The notes beneath the pieces are model-generated. The model saw only the letters and a program-made list of their open reading frames with translations, made no database searches and had not been told where the DNA came from. Below, piece by piece: positions 17,443 through 26,462 of a DNA stretch of 64,000 nt. A program made the position numbers and the translations under genes. The DNA comes from UBA1930 sp943368475 (GTDB lineage: Bacteria; Bacteroidota; Bacteroidia; Chitinophagales; Chitinophagaceae), in assembly GCA_943368475.1 (NCBI GenBank), contig CALRLF020000012.1, positions 8,786-72,785 of the forward strand. Direction: 5' to 3'. Each line of letters starts with the position of its first letter. The stretch's first letter is position 1.

Positions 17443-19551
17443 ATGGATGTAAAAAAGGATATACTATTCAGGGTTTATCTATGCTTTATAGGTATAGTAA
17501 TAGTAAGCTTTTGTGTTTTGGGTAAAGCATTTTATATACAACAGGTGCAAGGCAATTATTGGAGAAGCATGAGTGATAGTTTGCACCAACGCATTGAAGA
17601 AGTTGACGCAGAACGTGGTACAATTTATAGCGAAGATGGACAAATGTTAAGTACCAGTATTCCTCAGTTTGATGTGTATATAGATTTTGGAGCAGAGGGA
17701 TTAAGAGAAAAAAGTGGAAAACGTTTTAGGGAAAACTTAGATTCTTTGAGTTATTATTTGAGCAATTTATTTAAAGACAAAACAGAAGGTGAATACCGAC
17801 TGCTTTTGAATAAAGGTTATAAAGAACAGGATCGTTATTTTTCTTTAAGAAAAAATATTTCGTACAGAGATTATCAGCAGTTGAGAACATTTCCTTTGGT
17901 GCGTTTAGGGAAAAATAAAAGTGGATTTATTGCAGATAATAAAAGTATCAGATTGAATCCATATAAAATGTTAGCCTTTAGAACCATTGGTTTAGCAAGA
18001 GATTCTTTTAAAGTGGGATTGGAAATGAGTTATGATAGTTTATTGAAAGGAAGAACTGGTAAACGTTTGGTTCGTTCAATTGCAGGTGGTGTTTCTGTTC
18101 CTGTTGATGATTATCAGATAGAGCCAGAAAGTGGAAAAGACATTGTAACAACATTAGACGTTTTCATTCAGGAAGTAACTGAAAACGCTTTAATGAAAAT
18201 GATGGTGAAGAATGAAGCAGAACATGGATGTGCATTGGTAATGGAAACCAAGACTGGTAAAATTAAAGCCATCGCTAATTTAGGTAAGAGAACAGATGGA
18301 ACTTATTTCGAAGATTACAACTATGCTATCAATCCTTCGGAACCTGGTTCAACTTTTAAGTTGGCAACAATGATTGCATTATTAGAAGACAAAAAAGTGA
18401 ATTTGAATAATGTAGTAAATCTTCAAGGCGGTACCTGGCAAATTAATGGACAAACAGTTTATGATAGTGAGCAACATGGACGTAACGATGTAACGGTTAA
18501 ACAAGCTTTTGAGTTAAGTAGTAATGTGGGCATGGCAAAATTGGCTTGGGCAAATTATGGTTCGGCTCCATCGAAGTTTTTAAATCATTTGCACTTGCTG
18601 CACATGGATACCTTAACAGGAATAGATATTACAGGAGAACGCAAACCTGTTATTTATAAGCCAGGAAGTAGATATTGGAGTGCAACAACATTACCATGGA
18701 TGGCATTTGGATATAATTTATCGATAACGCCATTGCAAACATTAACACTATACAATGCAGTTGCAAATAATGGTGTAATGATGAAGCCTTATTTATTGAA
18801 TGCTGTGAAAGATGAAGGTACAACAGTACAGGAGTTTAGTCCTATAATTAAGGCTCAAAAAATTTGTAGCGATGCAACATTGCAACAACTGAGAGAATGT
18901 TTAGAAGGGGTATGCATAGCTGGAACAGCAAAAGAGTTGTTTAAAAATACACCTTATAAAGTTGCAGGAAAAACAGGAACAGCATTGGTTGCAAATGGAA
19001 GCAGAGGTTATGCCGATAAAGTGTATCAAAGTTCATTCGCAGGATATTTTCCAGCCGATAATCCGCAGTACACAATTGTAGTGGTTATCAAAAATAAACC
19101 ACATGCTGTTGTGTTTTATGGAGGTTCCGTTGCTGGTCCTGTGTTCAAAGAAATTTCAGATAGGTTGTACACTACCTATGTGAGGGAAGCAAATTTTAAA
19201 GGTATTGCTACTATAAAAACAGATAGTTCTAATTATAGTTATACTGGTAATAAAAATGATATTAAACAAGTTGCTAGCAAACTAAAATTTAAATATAAAG
19301 ATGCCAGTGCTTTAGAAAATGAATGGGCAAGTGTATCGGGTAATGCAAGTGGATTTATGCTGAATGGAAAACCTGTTGACGCAACCCGAATGCCAGCTTT
19401 AAAAGGGTTAGGATTAAAAGATGCAATTACACTTTGTGAAAATATTGGATTGAAAGTACAGGTAAAAGGAAAAGGTAAAGTAATGAATCAATCTATTGTT
19501 GCTGGACAATCAATCGCAAAAGGACAACTGATTAATATCGAATTAAACTAA
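17443..19551 (+). CDS. ftsI: Division-specific penicillin-binding protein with PASTA domain
   Basis: 702 aa. A short cytoplasmic tail and membrane helix (about 9-31) are followed by the PBP dimerisation domain (starting at AERGTIYSEDGQMLS, 57-71). The transpeptidase domain has S303-T-F-K306, S359-S-N361 and K510-T-G-T513. A C-terminal PASTA domain occupies about 635-702 (MPALKGLGLKDAITLCENIGLKV). It crosslinks septal peptidoglycan together with FtsW. murE begins 2 bp after its stop, so translation may be coupled. Confidence 0.96.
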   Translation: MDVKKDILFRVYLCFIGIVIVSFCVLGKAFYIQQVQGNYWRSMSDSLHQRIEEVDAERGTIYSEDGQMLSTSIPQFDVYIDFGAEGLREKSGKRFRENLDSLSYYLSNLFKDKTEGEYRLLLNKGYKEQDRYFSLRKNISYRDYQQLRTFPLVRLGKNKSGFIADNKSIRLNPYKMLAFRTIGLARDSFKVGLEMSYDSLLKGRTGKRLVRSIAGGVSVPVDDYQIEPESGKDIVTTLDVFIQEVTENALMKMMVKNEAEHGCALVMETKTGKIKAIANLGKRTDGTYFEDYNYAINPSEPGSTFKLATMIALLEDKKVNLNNVVNLQGGTWQINGQTVYDSEQHGRNDVTVKQAFELSSNVGMAKLAWANYGSAPSKFLNHLHLLHMDTLTGIDITGERKPVIYKPGSRYWSATTLPWMAFGYNLSITPLQTLTLYNAVANNGVMMKPYLLNAVKDEGTTVQEFSPIIKAQKICSDATLQQLRECLEGVCIAGTAKELFKNTPYKVAGKTGTALVANGSRGYADKVYQSSFAGYFPADNPQYTIVVVIKNKPHAVVFYGGSVAGPVFKEISDRLYTTYVREANFKGIATIKTDSSNYSYTGNKNDIKQVASKLKFKYKDASALENEWASVSGNASGFMLNGKPVDATRMPALKGLGLKDAITLCENIGLKVQVKGKGKVMNQSIVAGQSIAKGQLINIELN

Positions 19552-19553
19552 CA

Positions 19554-21017
19554 ATGGCAAAACTTCAAGACATATTATATAAGGTTCACTTAAAAGAAGT
19601 GCATGGAAGCACATCTGTAGAAGTGAACGATATACAAATTGATTCTAGAAGAGTGAGTAAGGGTTCTGTTTTTGTTGCAATTAAAGGCGAACAAACGGAT
19701 GGCCATAAGTTCTTTGATAAGGCAATTGAATTAGGTGCAATTGTTTTAGTTGGTGAGGTTATCCCTGAAAAATTTATAGAAGGAATTACTTATTTGCAGG
19801 TTCCAAATACGCATGAAGCTGTGGCTTATATGGCTCACAACTTTTATGGAGAGCCTTCTCGAAAAGTAAAACTAGTGGGTGTTACTGGTACAAATGGAAA
19901 AACAACAATTGCAACTGTGTTATTCAAATTGTTTAATCAATTGGGATATAAATGTGGTTTGATTAGTACAGTTCAAAATCAAATTGCTGAAGAAATTATT
20001 CCATCAACACATACAACTCCTGATGCTGTTAGCTTAAATGAGTTGTTGGCTAAAATGGTTAATGCAGGTTGTCAGTATGTTTTCATGGAAGTGAGCAGTC
20101 ATGCTATTCATCAGCATCGAGTTACTGGTTTACATTTTGTTGGTGGACTATTTAGCAACATCACACACGATCATTTAGATTATCATAAAACGTTCGACGA
20201 GTATATAAAAGTTAAGAAAAAGTTCTTTGACGATTTGTCTACAACATCTTTTGCAATCAGTAATGCAGATGATAAAAGAGGAACTGTTATGCTGCAAAAT
20301 ACCCATGCAAAAAAGTATTACTATAGTTTAAAAACAATTGCTGAGTTTAAAGGAAAAATTCTTGATAATGCACTTACTGGTTTACAAATGTTGGTGAATG
20401 ATAAAGAAGTGCATTTCAGGTTAATTGGGGAGTTCAATGCATACAATCTTTTGGCTGTATATGGTGCAGCGGTTTGTTTAGGTGAAAAGCCAGAAGAAGT
20501 ATTAACAGCATTAAGCATGCTAAGTGGTGCAGAAGGAAGATTTGATTACATTATCAGCGGAGAATTGATTATTGGAATTGTTGATTATGCTCACACACCA
20601 GATGCATTGGAAAATGTATTATCTACCATTAAGAAATTAAGAAAAGGGCATGAACAAATTATCACTGTAGTTGGCTGTGGTGGCGATAGAGATAAAACCA
20701 AACGTCCAATAATGGCTCAGAGTGCTTGTGATTTAAGTGACAGGGTAATATTGACCAGTGATAATCCTAGGACGGAAGACCCCAATCAGATTTTGAAAGA
20801 TATGGAAGAAGGGTTAACCAGTGCTGCAAAACGAAAATACATTTCAATTGCCGATAGAAGAGAAGCCATTAAAACGGCTGTGAGCTTGGCAAATAAAGAA
20901 GATATCATTTTAGTAGCTGGTAAGGGGCATGAGAAATATCAAGATATCAACGGAATAAAATATCCTTTTGATGATAAAGCAGTGTTGAAAGAAATGTTTG
21001 AGATTTTAGGAAAGTAA
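19554..21017 (+). CDS. murE: UDP-N-acetylmuramoyl-tripeptide synthetase (meso-DAP adding)
   Basis: 487 aa. The ATP-binding loop is TGTNGKTT (111-118); STHTTPDAVSL and NITHDHLDYHK are further family marks. The DNPR motif (403-406, followed by TEDP) is the signature of enzymes that add meso-diaminopimelate rather than lysine, so this organism's wall should be DAP-type. It acts in the cytoplasm, third in the stem-peptide series. The 86-bp gap to mraY contains a CCATGGAC-type micro-repeat. Confidence 0.97.
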   Translation: MAKLQDILYKVHLKEVHGSTSVEVNDIQIDSRRVSKGSVFVAIKGEQTDGHKFFDKAIELGAIVLVGEVIPEKFIEGITYLQVPNTHEAVAYMAHNFYGEPSRKVKLVGVTGTNGKTTIATVLFKLFNQLGYKCGLISTVQNQIAEEIIPSTHTTPDAVSLNELLAKMVNAGCQYVFMEVSSHAIHQHRVTGLHFVGGLFSNITHDHLDYHKTFDEYIKVKKKFFDDLSTTSFAISNADDKRGTVMLQNTHAKKYYYSLKTIAEFKGKILDNALTGLQMLVNDKEVHFRLIGEFNAYNLLAVYGAAVCLGEKPEEVLTALSMLSGAEGRFDYIISGELIIGIVDYAHTPDALENVLSTIKKLRKGHEQIITVVGCGGDRDKTKRPIMAQSACDLSDRVILTSDNPRTEDPNQILKDMEEGLTSAAKRKYISIADRREAIKTAVSLANKEDIILVAGKGHEKYQDINGIKYPFDDKAVLKEMFEILGK

Positions 21018-21022
21018 GATAA

Positions 21023-21102
21023 AAGTCCATGGACGATAGCCCATAGTTCATGGATAAAAAATAATGGGTTTATAATGGACTATTGGCCATAAACTATTAA
21101 CT
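21023..21102 (+). repeat. CCATGGAC-type micro-repeat in the murE-mraY gap
   Basis: Holds the palindrome GTCCATGGAC (21025-21034), CCCATAGTTCATGG, and the roughly reversed ATGGACTATTGGCCAT. The segment fills nearly the whole gap. Confidence 0.6.
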
Positions 21103-21103
21103 G

Positions 21104-22411
21104 ATGTTATACCATTTATTCACTTGGCTGAACAAAGAGTTTCACATTCCTGGGTTGGGATTGTTTCAATTCCTTACGTTCAGAATTGCAATGGCAGTTT
21201 TACTGTCCCTTGTAATTGCAACTGTATATGGTAAACGTGTTATTCTTTTCCTTCAGAAAAAACAAATTGGCGAAACTGTTCGTGATCTTGGATTAGAAGG
21301 CCAAATGCAAAAGAAAGGTACGCCAACAATGGGTGGTATCATTATTCTGATGAGTATTTTAATTCCAACATTGTTGTTTGCCAATTTAGATAAAGTGTAC
21401 ATCCGTTTAATGGTATTGTGTACTGTATGGCTTGGTATTATTGGCTTTTTGGATGACTACTTTAAGATACGTGCAAGGAAGATTGCTAAAGAAAAAGGGG
21501 AGGCATATAAAAAGAAAGATAGTGATGGATTAGCAGGGATTTCAAAAATAATTGGTCAGGTTGGTTTAGGTATAATCATTGGTTCAACCTTGTATTTCAG
21601 CAATGCCGTAACTGTAGAGAGAGAAGTAATTGGTACTACCTATCAAAAACAAACAGCTGAAAAATTTGCGAAAGATTCATCGATAGTTACCAGAAAAATT
21701 GATGGTGTAGAAAAGCGATTTGTAAAAGTAAAAACACCAATCACAACCATTCCATTTGTAAAGAATCATGAATTCAATTACAGCAAATTAATTAGTTGGA
21801 TGGGTACTGGTGCTGAAAAATATACCTGGATTATTTACATCTTAATTGTAACGCTTATCATAACTGCAGTTAGTAATGGTGCAAATCTTACAGATGGATT
21901 AGATGGATTAGCTGCAGGTGTAAGTGCAATTATTGGAATTGGAATTGGTGTATTTGTATATGTAAGTGGTAACTACAAGTTTGCTGATTACTTAAATATT
22001 ATGTACATCCCTAACCTTGGTGAGTTGAGCATTTTTGTCGCTGCTTTTGTAGGTGCATGTATTGGCTTCTTGTGGTATAATGCTTATCCAGCACAGGTTT
22101 TCATGGGTGATACAGGAAGTTTGGCCTTGGGTGGAATAATTGCATCATTAGCCATTATTGTAAGAAAAGAATGGTTGATTCCTATTTTCTGTGGCATATT
22201 CTTAGTAGAAAATTTGAGTGTAATTATTCAGGTGGGATACTTCAAATACACGAAGAAAAAGTATGGTGAAGGAAGGAGGGTTTTCTTGATGAGTCCACTA
22301 CATCATCATTATCAAAAGAAAGGATATCATGAAAATAAAATTGCTATTAGGTTTTGGATTATAACAGTGTTGTTGGTAGTAGCAAGTATAATGACATTAA
22401 AAATTAGATAA
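21104..22411 (+). CDS. mraY: Phospho-N-acetylmuramoyl-pentapeptide-transferase
   Basis: 435 aa, polytopic. It transfers phospho-MurNAc-pentapeptide to undecaprenyl phosphate, making lipid I at the inner membrane. Motifs: KKGTPTMGG, LDDYFKIR, NLTDGLDGLA, MGDTGSLALGG and MSPLHHHYQKKG. It is longer than the 360-aa enterobacterial form because of a loop of about 60 residues (about 175-235, REVIGTTYQKQ...VKVKTPITTIPF); longer MraY proteins are, as I recall, usual in this phylum. Confidence 0.97.
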   Translation: MLYHLFTWLNKEFHIPGLGLFQFLTFRIAMAVLLSLVIATVYGKRVILFLQKKQIGETVRDLGLEGQMQKKGTPTMGGIIILMSILIPTLLFANLDKVYIRLMVLCTVWLGIIGFLDDYFKIRARKIAKEKGEAYKKKDSDGLAGISKIIGQVGLGIIIGSTLYFSNAVTVEREVIGTTYQKQTAEKFAKDSSIVTRKIDGVEKRFVKVKTPITTIPFVKNHEFNYSKLISWMGTGAEKYTWIIYILIVTLIITAVSNGANLTDGLDGLAAGVSAIIGIGIGVFVYVSGNYKFADYLNIMYIPNLGELSIFVAAFVGACIGFLWYNAYPAQVFMGDTGSLALGGIIASLAIIVRKEWLIPIFCGIFLVENLSVIIQVGYFKYTKKKYGEGRRVFLMSPLHHHYQKKGYHENKIAIRFWIITVLLVVASIMTLKIR

Positions 22412-22422
22412 CTAATAAATAT

Positions 22423-22469
22423 CGTAGCGTTCGTTGCAATCGTTGCTTCGTTGCGTGAAATAAAAAATG
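22423..22469 (+). repeat. 47-bp leader repeat, copy 1 (before murD)
   Basis: Begins CGTAGCGTTCGTTGCAATCG and ends at the murD start codon. It matches 25296-25342, which ends at the murG start codon, at 44 of 47 positions; all three changes are G/A or C/T transitions. Confidence 0.9.
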
Positions 22470-23807
22470 ACACATCGTTTAGTAATACTTGGAGCAGGTG
22501 AAAGTGGAGTTGGGTCAGCCTTATTAGGTAAACAAAAAGGTTACAAAGTTTTTGTAAGCGATGGTGGAATCATAAAAGAAAAGTATAAAAAAGAGCTCTT
22601 TGATAACGGAATTGAATTTGAAGAAGGCACACATACTGCTGATAAAATTTTGAATGCTACTGAGGTGATGAAAAGCCCTGGTATACCTGATAAAAATGAA
22701 ATGGTAAAAGCCATTCGAGCAAAAGGAATAACAGTGATTAGTGAGTTTGAATTGGCATACAGATTTAAAGGCAACAGTAAGATAATTGGTATTACAGGTA
22801 GCAACGGCAAAAGCACTTGTACATCACTCATCTATCACATCTGTAAAACTGCTGGATTGAGTTGTGCATTGGTTGGCAATATTGGTTACAGCATTGCTAA
22901 GCAAATGGCAGAAGATCCTAAAGAATGGTATGTGGCTGAAATCAGTTCTTTCCAATTAGATGATATCATCAGTTTTCGTCCTGACGTAGCTGTGCTGCTA
23001 AATATTACAGAAGATCATTTAGACAGATACAATTACCAGTTCGAAAACTACATCAACGCAAAATTCAATATCATAAAAAACCAAACAAGTAGTGATTATT
23101 TCATTTACAATTTAGACGATGAAGTAATTACTAAAAAATTAGAGTCATTAAACCCAAATACTAACCCATTACCATTTTCCATGAAACACGAAGTAAAAAA
23201 AGGCGGCTACATTAAAGGCGATCAGATGATGTTACGCATTCAAGAAGAAAGAGTAAGCATGAGCATTTACGATTTTGCTCTGAAAGGAAAACACAACAAT
23301 TACAACACCATGGCAGCAGGTATTGCAGCAGCCACCATTGGCATTAGGAAGGAAAAAATTCGTGAAGCGGTAAAAGATTTTCAAAGTCTTGAACACCGAA
23401 TGGAGTTTGTTGCAACGGTTCGTGGCGTTGAATTTATTAACGACAGTAAAGCAACCAATATCAACAGCACTTGGTTTGCACTGGAAAGTATGAACAAACC
23501 TACTGTACTTATTTTGGGTGGTACAGATAAAGGTAATGACTACACATTAATGGAAGAATTGGTTCAACAAAAAGTAAAAGCTATTGTCTGTATGGGTTTA
23601 GACAATAAGAAAATCATCGAAGCTTTTAAAGATAAAGTAGCCACAATTATTGAAACGGATAGTGCTAAAAAAGCGGTGAATGCAGCCTTCAAATTAAGCA
23701 CAAAAGGTGATGTGGTTTTATTGAGTCCTGCTTGTGCAAGTTTTGATTTATTTAAAAATTATGAAGATAGAGGCAAGCAGTTTAAAGAAGCAGTTAAGGA
23801 ATTGTAA
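22467..23807 (+). CDS. murD: UDP-N-acetylmuramoylalanine--D-glutamate ligase
   Basis: 446 aa. It adds D-Glu to UDP-MurNAc-L-Ala. The N-terminal Rossmann part has VILGAGESGVGSA; the ATP loop is TGSNGKST (110-117); NITEDHLDRY and NDSKATNINSTWFALES mark the central and C-terminal domains. Its start codon lies at the end of a 47-bp leader that is repeated before murG. Confidence 0.97.
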   Translation: MTHRLVILGAGESGVGSALLGKQKGYKVFVSDGGIIKEKYKKELFDNGIEFEEGTHTADKILNATEVMKSPGIPDKNEMVKAIRAKGITVISEFELAYRFKGNSKIIGITGSNGKSTCTSLIYHICKTAGLSCALVGNIGYSIAKQMAEDPKEWYVAEISSFQLDDIISFRPDVAVLLNITEDHLDRYNYQFENYINAKFNIIKNQTSSDYFIYNLDDEVITKKLESLNPNTNPLPFSMKHEVKKGGYIKGDQMMLRIQEERVSMSIYDFALKGKHNNYNTMAAGIAAATIGIRKEKIREAVKDFQSLEHRMEFVATVRGVEFINDSKATNINSTWFALESMNKPTVLILGGTDKGNDYTLMEELVQQKVKAIVCMGLDNKKIIEAFKDKVATIIETDSAKKAVNAAFKLSTKGDVVLLSPACASFDLFKNYEDRGKQFKEAVKEL

Positions 23808-23868
23808 ATCGTGAATGGTGAGAAGTAAGTGGGTGAATAAATTGGAAATTATTAATTAGAAATTTTTC

Positions 23869-25167
23869 TTGGCAGATTCAATTAACATAAAAGATATTTC
23901 ATTCGCTTCTTTAAATAAAGAAGCCATATTGAAACGTACCCATGGTGATAAGTTCATCTGGGGTATTGTGTTAATTCTTGCACTGATCTCTGTGTTGGTG
24001 GTGTACAGTGCAACAGGTTCTTTGGCATATAAAATGAATAAAGGCAACAACGAAATTTATTTGTTCAAGCAGTTATCATTTACAGTAATTGGGTTAATGA
24101 TTATGTACTTTTTGCATCGGGTAAACTATACATTGTTTTCACGTATTGCAACCATTTTATTTTTTGCATCCATTCCATTATTGTTATACACGTTAATATT
24201 TGGAGCAAAAATTAACGAAGGTAGTCGTTGGATAAAATTGCCAGTTATAAACATGACGATTCAAACCAGTGATTTTGCAAAGCTTGCACTGTTTATGTAT
24301 ATCTCAAAAATGATGAGCAAAAAACAGGAAATGATTAAAGACTTTAAAAAAGGATTTCTACCAGTTGTAACACCAGTCATTATTATTTGTGCATTAATTA
24401 TGCCAGCCAATTTAAGTAATGCATTGTTAACAGGTGCAACATCGTTAATGCTCATGTTTATTGGCAGGGTAAGTTTAAAGCATATTGGTTTAACTATTTT
24501 GGTAGCAATGATTCCTGTTGCATTAATTGTTTCAGTTGCAATGCTGACGTATGACGGTAAGCAGGAAACAGAAAAGAAAAAAACAACTTCTGCCGAAAAA
24601 TTAAAATCAGTTGGTCGTTTTGGTACTTGGGTAAAACGTGTGCAAGATTTTATGTATGCTGGCACTAGCGAAACACCTTATCAGGTGCAACAGGCAAAAA
24701 TTGCTATTGCAAAAGGTGGAATATTTTTAGGTAAAGGACCAGGCAATAGTGAGCAACGTAATTTTTTACCACAGGCTTATAACGATTTTATATATAGCAT
24801 CATTATTGAAGAATATGGGTTGTTAGGAGGAGCATTTATCATTTTTATTTATTTGGCATTCTTGTTTAGATGTATAAGAATTTTTCGACGATGTCCTTAT
24901 GCATTTGGTGCATTCCTTGCATTGGCACTCAGTTTTACATTGGTCATTCAAGCAGTTGCAAACATGGCTGTTAATGTAAATATTGTTCCAGTAACCGGGG
25001 TTACGTTGCCATTGGTAAGTATGGGTGGTAGTTCATTTTTATTCACCTGTGCAGCCATCGGAATTATCTTAAGTGTAGCAAGAAATGTAGAACAAATGGA
25101 AGGTAAAGAACCAGTGTTAGAACCATTAATAACAGTTAAAGAAAATAAAGAAGCAAGTGTTATGTAA
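23869..25167 (+). CDS. ftsW: Cell division SEDS glycosyltransferase FtsW
   Basis: 432 aa, about ten membrane helices. FtsW polymerises lipid II into septal glycan with its partner PBP (ftsI here). Landmarks: VYSATGSLAY, NEGSRWIKLP (the motif with the invariant Arg), GKGPGNSEQRNFLPQAYNDFIYSII (split here by the loop after TM7) and GGSSFLFTCAAIGIILSV. The start is TTG at 23869: the codon TAG lies in frame 12 bp upstream and no ATG or GTG occurs between them, while the next in-frame ATG falls after the first membrane helix. Confidence 0.95.
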   Translation: MADSINIKDISFASLNKEAILKRTHGDKFIWGIVLILALISVLVVYSATGSLAYKMNKGNNEIYLFKQLSFTVIGLMIMYFLHRVNYTLFSRIATILFFASIPLLLYTLIFGAKINEGSRWIKLPVINMTIQTSDFAKLALFMYISKMMSKKQEMIKDFKKGFLPVVTPVIIICALIMPANLSNALLTGATSLMLMFIGRVSLKHIGLTILVAMIPVALIVSVAMLTYDGKQETEKKKTTSAEKLKSVGRFGTWVKRVQDFMYAGTSETPYQVQQAKIAIAKGGIFLGKGPGNSEQRNFLPQAYNDFIYSIIIEEYGLLGGAFIIFIYLAFLFRCIRIFRRCPYAFGAFLALALSFTLVIQAVANMAVNVNIVPVTGVTLPLVSMGGSSFLFTCAAIGIILSVARNVEQMEGKEPVLEPLITVKENKEASVM

Positions 25168-25220
25168 CCAACTGTAGAATAAGCATGAAACTGTAGTGGC
25201 GTCGCACACTTCAACTTTAA
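25167..25220 (+). repeat. Dispersed intergenic repeat, copy B
   Basis: Starts ACCAACTGTAGAATAAGC and ends GCGTCGCACACTTCAAC plus TTTA. It aligns over its whole length with 32492-32545. Confidence 0.8.
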
Positions 25221-25295
25221 TTTCTTTAATCAACTATATAAATACAGTTGAATGAAATTTAATTGAAGAAGAGAATTTTAAAATAGATTAACTCA

Positions 25296-25342
25296 CGTAG
25301 CGTTCATTGTAATCGTTGTTTCGTTGCGTGAAATAAAAAATG
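25296..25342 (+). repeat. 47-bp leader repeat, copy 2 (before murG)
   Basis: Begins CGTAGCGTTCATTGTAATCG, includes TCGTTGCGTGAAATAAAAA, and ends at the murG start codon. See copy 1 at 22423. Confidence 0.9.
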
Positions 25343-26431
25343 AGTAAGAAAATTATCATAGCAGGTGGAGGAACAGGAGGTCATATTTTTCCTGCAATAG
25401 CAATTGCTAATGCAATTATGCAACAAGAACCAAGCACACAAATCTTGTTTGTTGGTGCTGCAGGAAAAATGGAAATGGAAAAAGTACCACAGGCTGGGTA
25501 TGAAATTAAAGGTTTAGATATCGCAGGTTTCAACAGAAGTTCTTTGATAAAAAATATTGGCTTACCCTATAAGCTCATCAAAAGTTTTGTACAGGTTAGA
25601 AACATTATCAATCAGTTTAAGCCAGATGCTGTAATAGGTGTTGGAGGTTATTCAACTTTTCCTGTGCTCAAATATGCACAAAGCAAAAGCATACCAACAT
25701 TTATACATGAGAGTAATTCGTTTGCAGGAAAATCCAATATCATGTTGGGTAAAAATGCAACCAAAATTTTTGTAGCAGGCGAAGGCATGGAAAAATTCTT
25801 CCCAAAAGAAAAATTGATGATAACGGGCAATCCAGTTCGCAAAGCAATTGCACAATCATCCATTCGCAGGACTGACGCAATTCAATTTTTCGGATTGGAT
25901 GAAACAAAAAAAACTGTATTGGCAGTTGGAGGAAGTTTAGGTGCAAGAAGTATTAATGAAGCATTGGCTACACACTTAAATGAGTTTGAGCAAAACGAAT
26001 TACAGATCATTTGGCAAACAGGAAAAACAACAGCTACCGAGTTTAAAGCAAAAGCTGAGGGTAAGCAAAATATTTGGTGTAATGAATTTATTACTCAAAT
26101 GGAAATGGCTTATGCAGCAGCTGATATAGTAATCAGCAGGGCAGGAGCAATGGCAGTAACTGAATTGTGTGTAACCGAAAAGCCATCAGTATTCGTACCA
26201 TTTCCGTTGGCTGCTGAAGATCATCAAACAGCCAATGCAAAACATTTGGTCGATAGAAATGCAGCATTGATGATTAAGGATAGTGAGGCAAAAGAGAAGT
26301 TGGTGGGTACAATTATAGCCTTATCGAAAGATGAAGCATTGCAATATCAATTAAAATCAAACATTGCTTCATTGGCGATAAATAATGCTGATGAGATAAT
26401 TGCTGCTAAAGTATTTGAGTCAATAAGGTAA
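25340..26431 (+). CDS. murG: UDP-N-acetylglucosamine--lipid I GlcNAc transferase
   Basis: 363 aa, GT-B fold. It makes lipid II on the cytoplasmic face of the membrane. Motifs: GGGTGGHIFPAIAIA (donor/acceptor loop near residue 8), GVGGYSTFPVL, HESNSFAGKSN, TGNPVR, GGSLGARSIN and FVPFPLAAEDHQTANA. It is preceded by a 172-bp gap carrying two different repeats. Confidence 0.97.
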   Translation: MSKKIIIAGGGTGGHIFPAIAIANAIMQQEPSTQILFVGAAGKMEMEKVPQAGYEIKGLDIAGFNRSSLIKNIGLPYKLIKSFVQVRNIINQFKPDAVIGVGGYSTFPVLKYAQSKSIPTFIHESNSFAGKSNIMLGKNATKIFVAGEGMEKFFPKEKLMITGNPVRKAIAQSSIRRTDAIQFFGLDETKKTVLAVGGSLGARSINEALATHLNEFEQNELQIIWQTGKTTATEFKAKAEGKQNIWCNEFITQMEMAYAAADIVISRAGAMAVTELCVTEKPSVFVPFPLAAEDHQTANAKHLVDRNAALMIKDSEAKEKLVGTIIALSKDEALQYQLKSNIASLAINNADEIIAAKVFESIR

Positions 26432-26462
26432 AAAAGTTAATAGAGTTAATAAATAGAAAATA

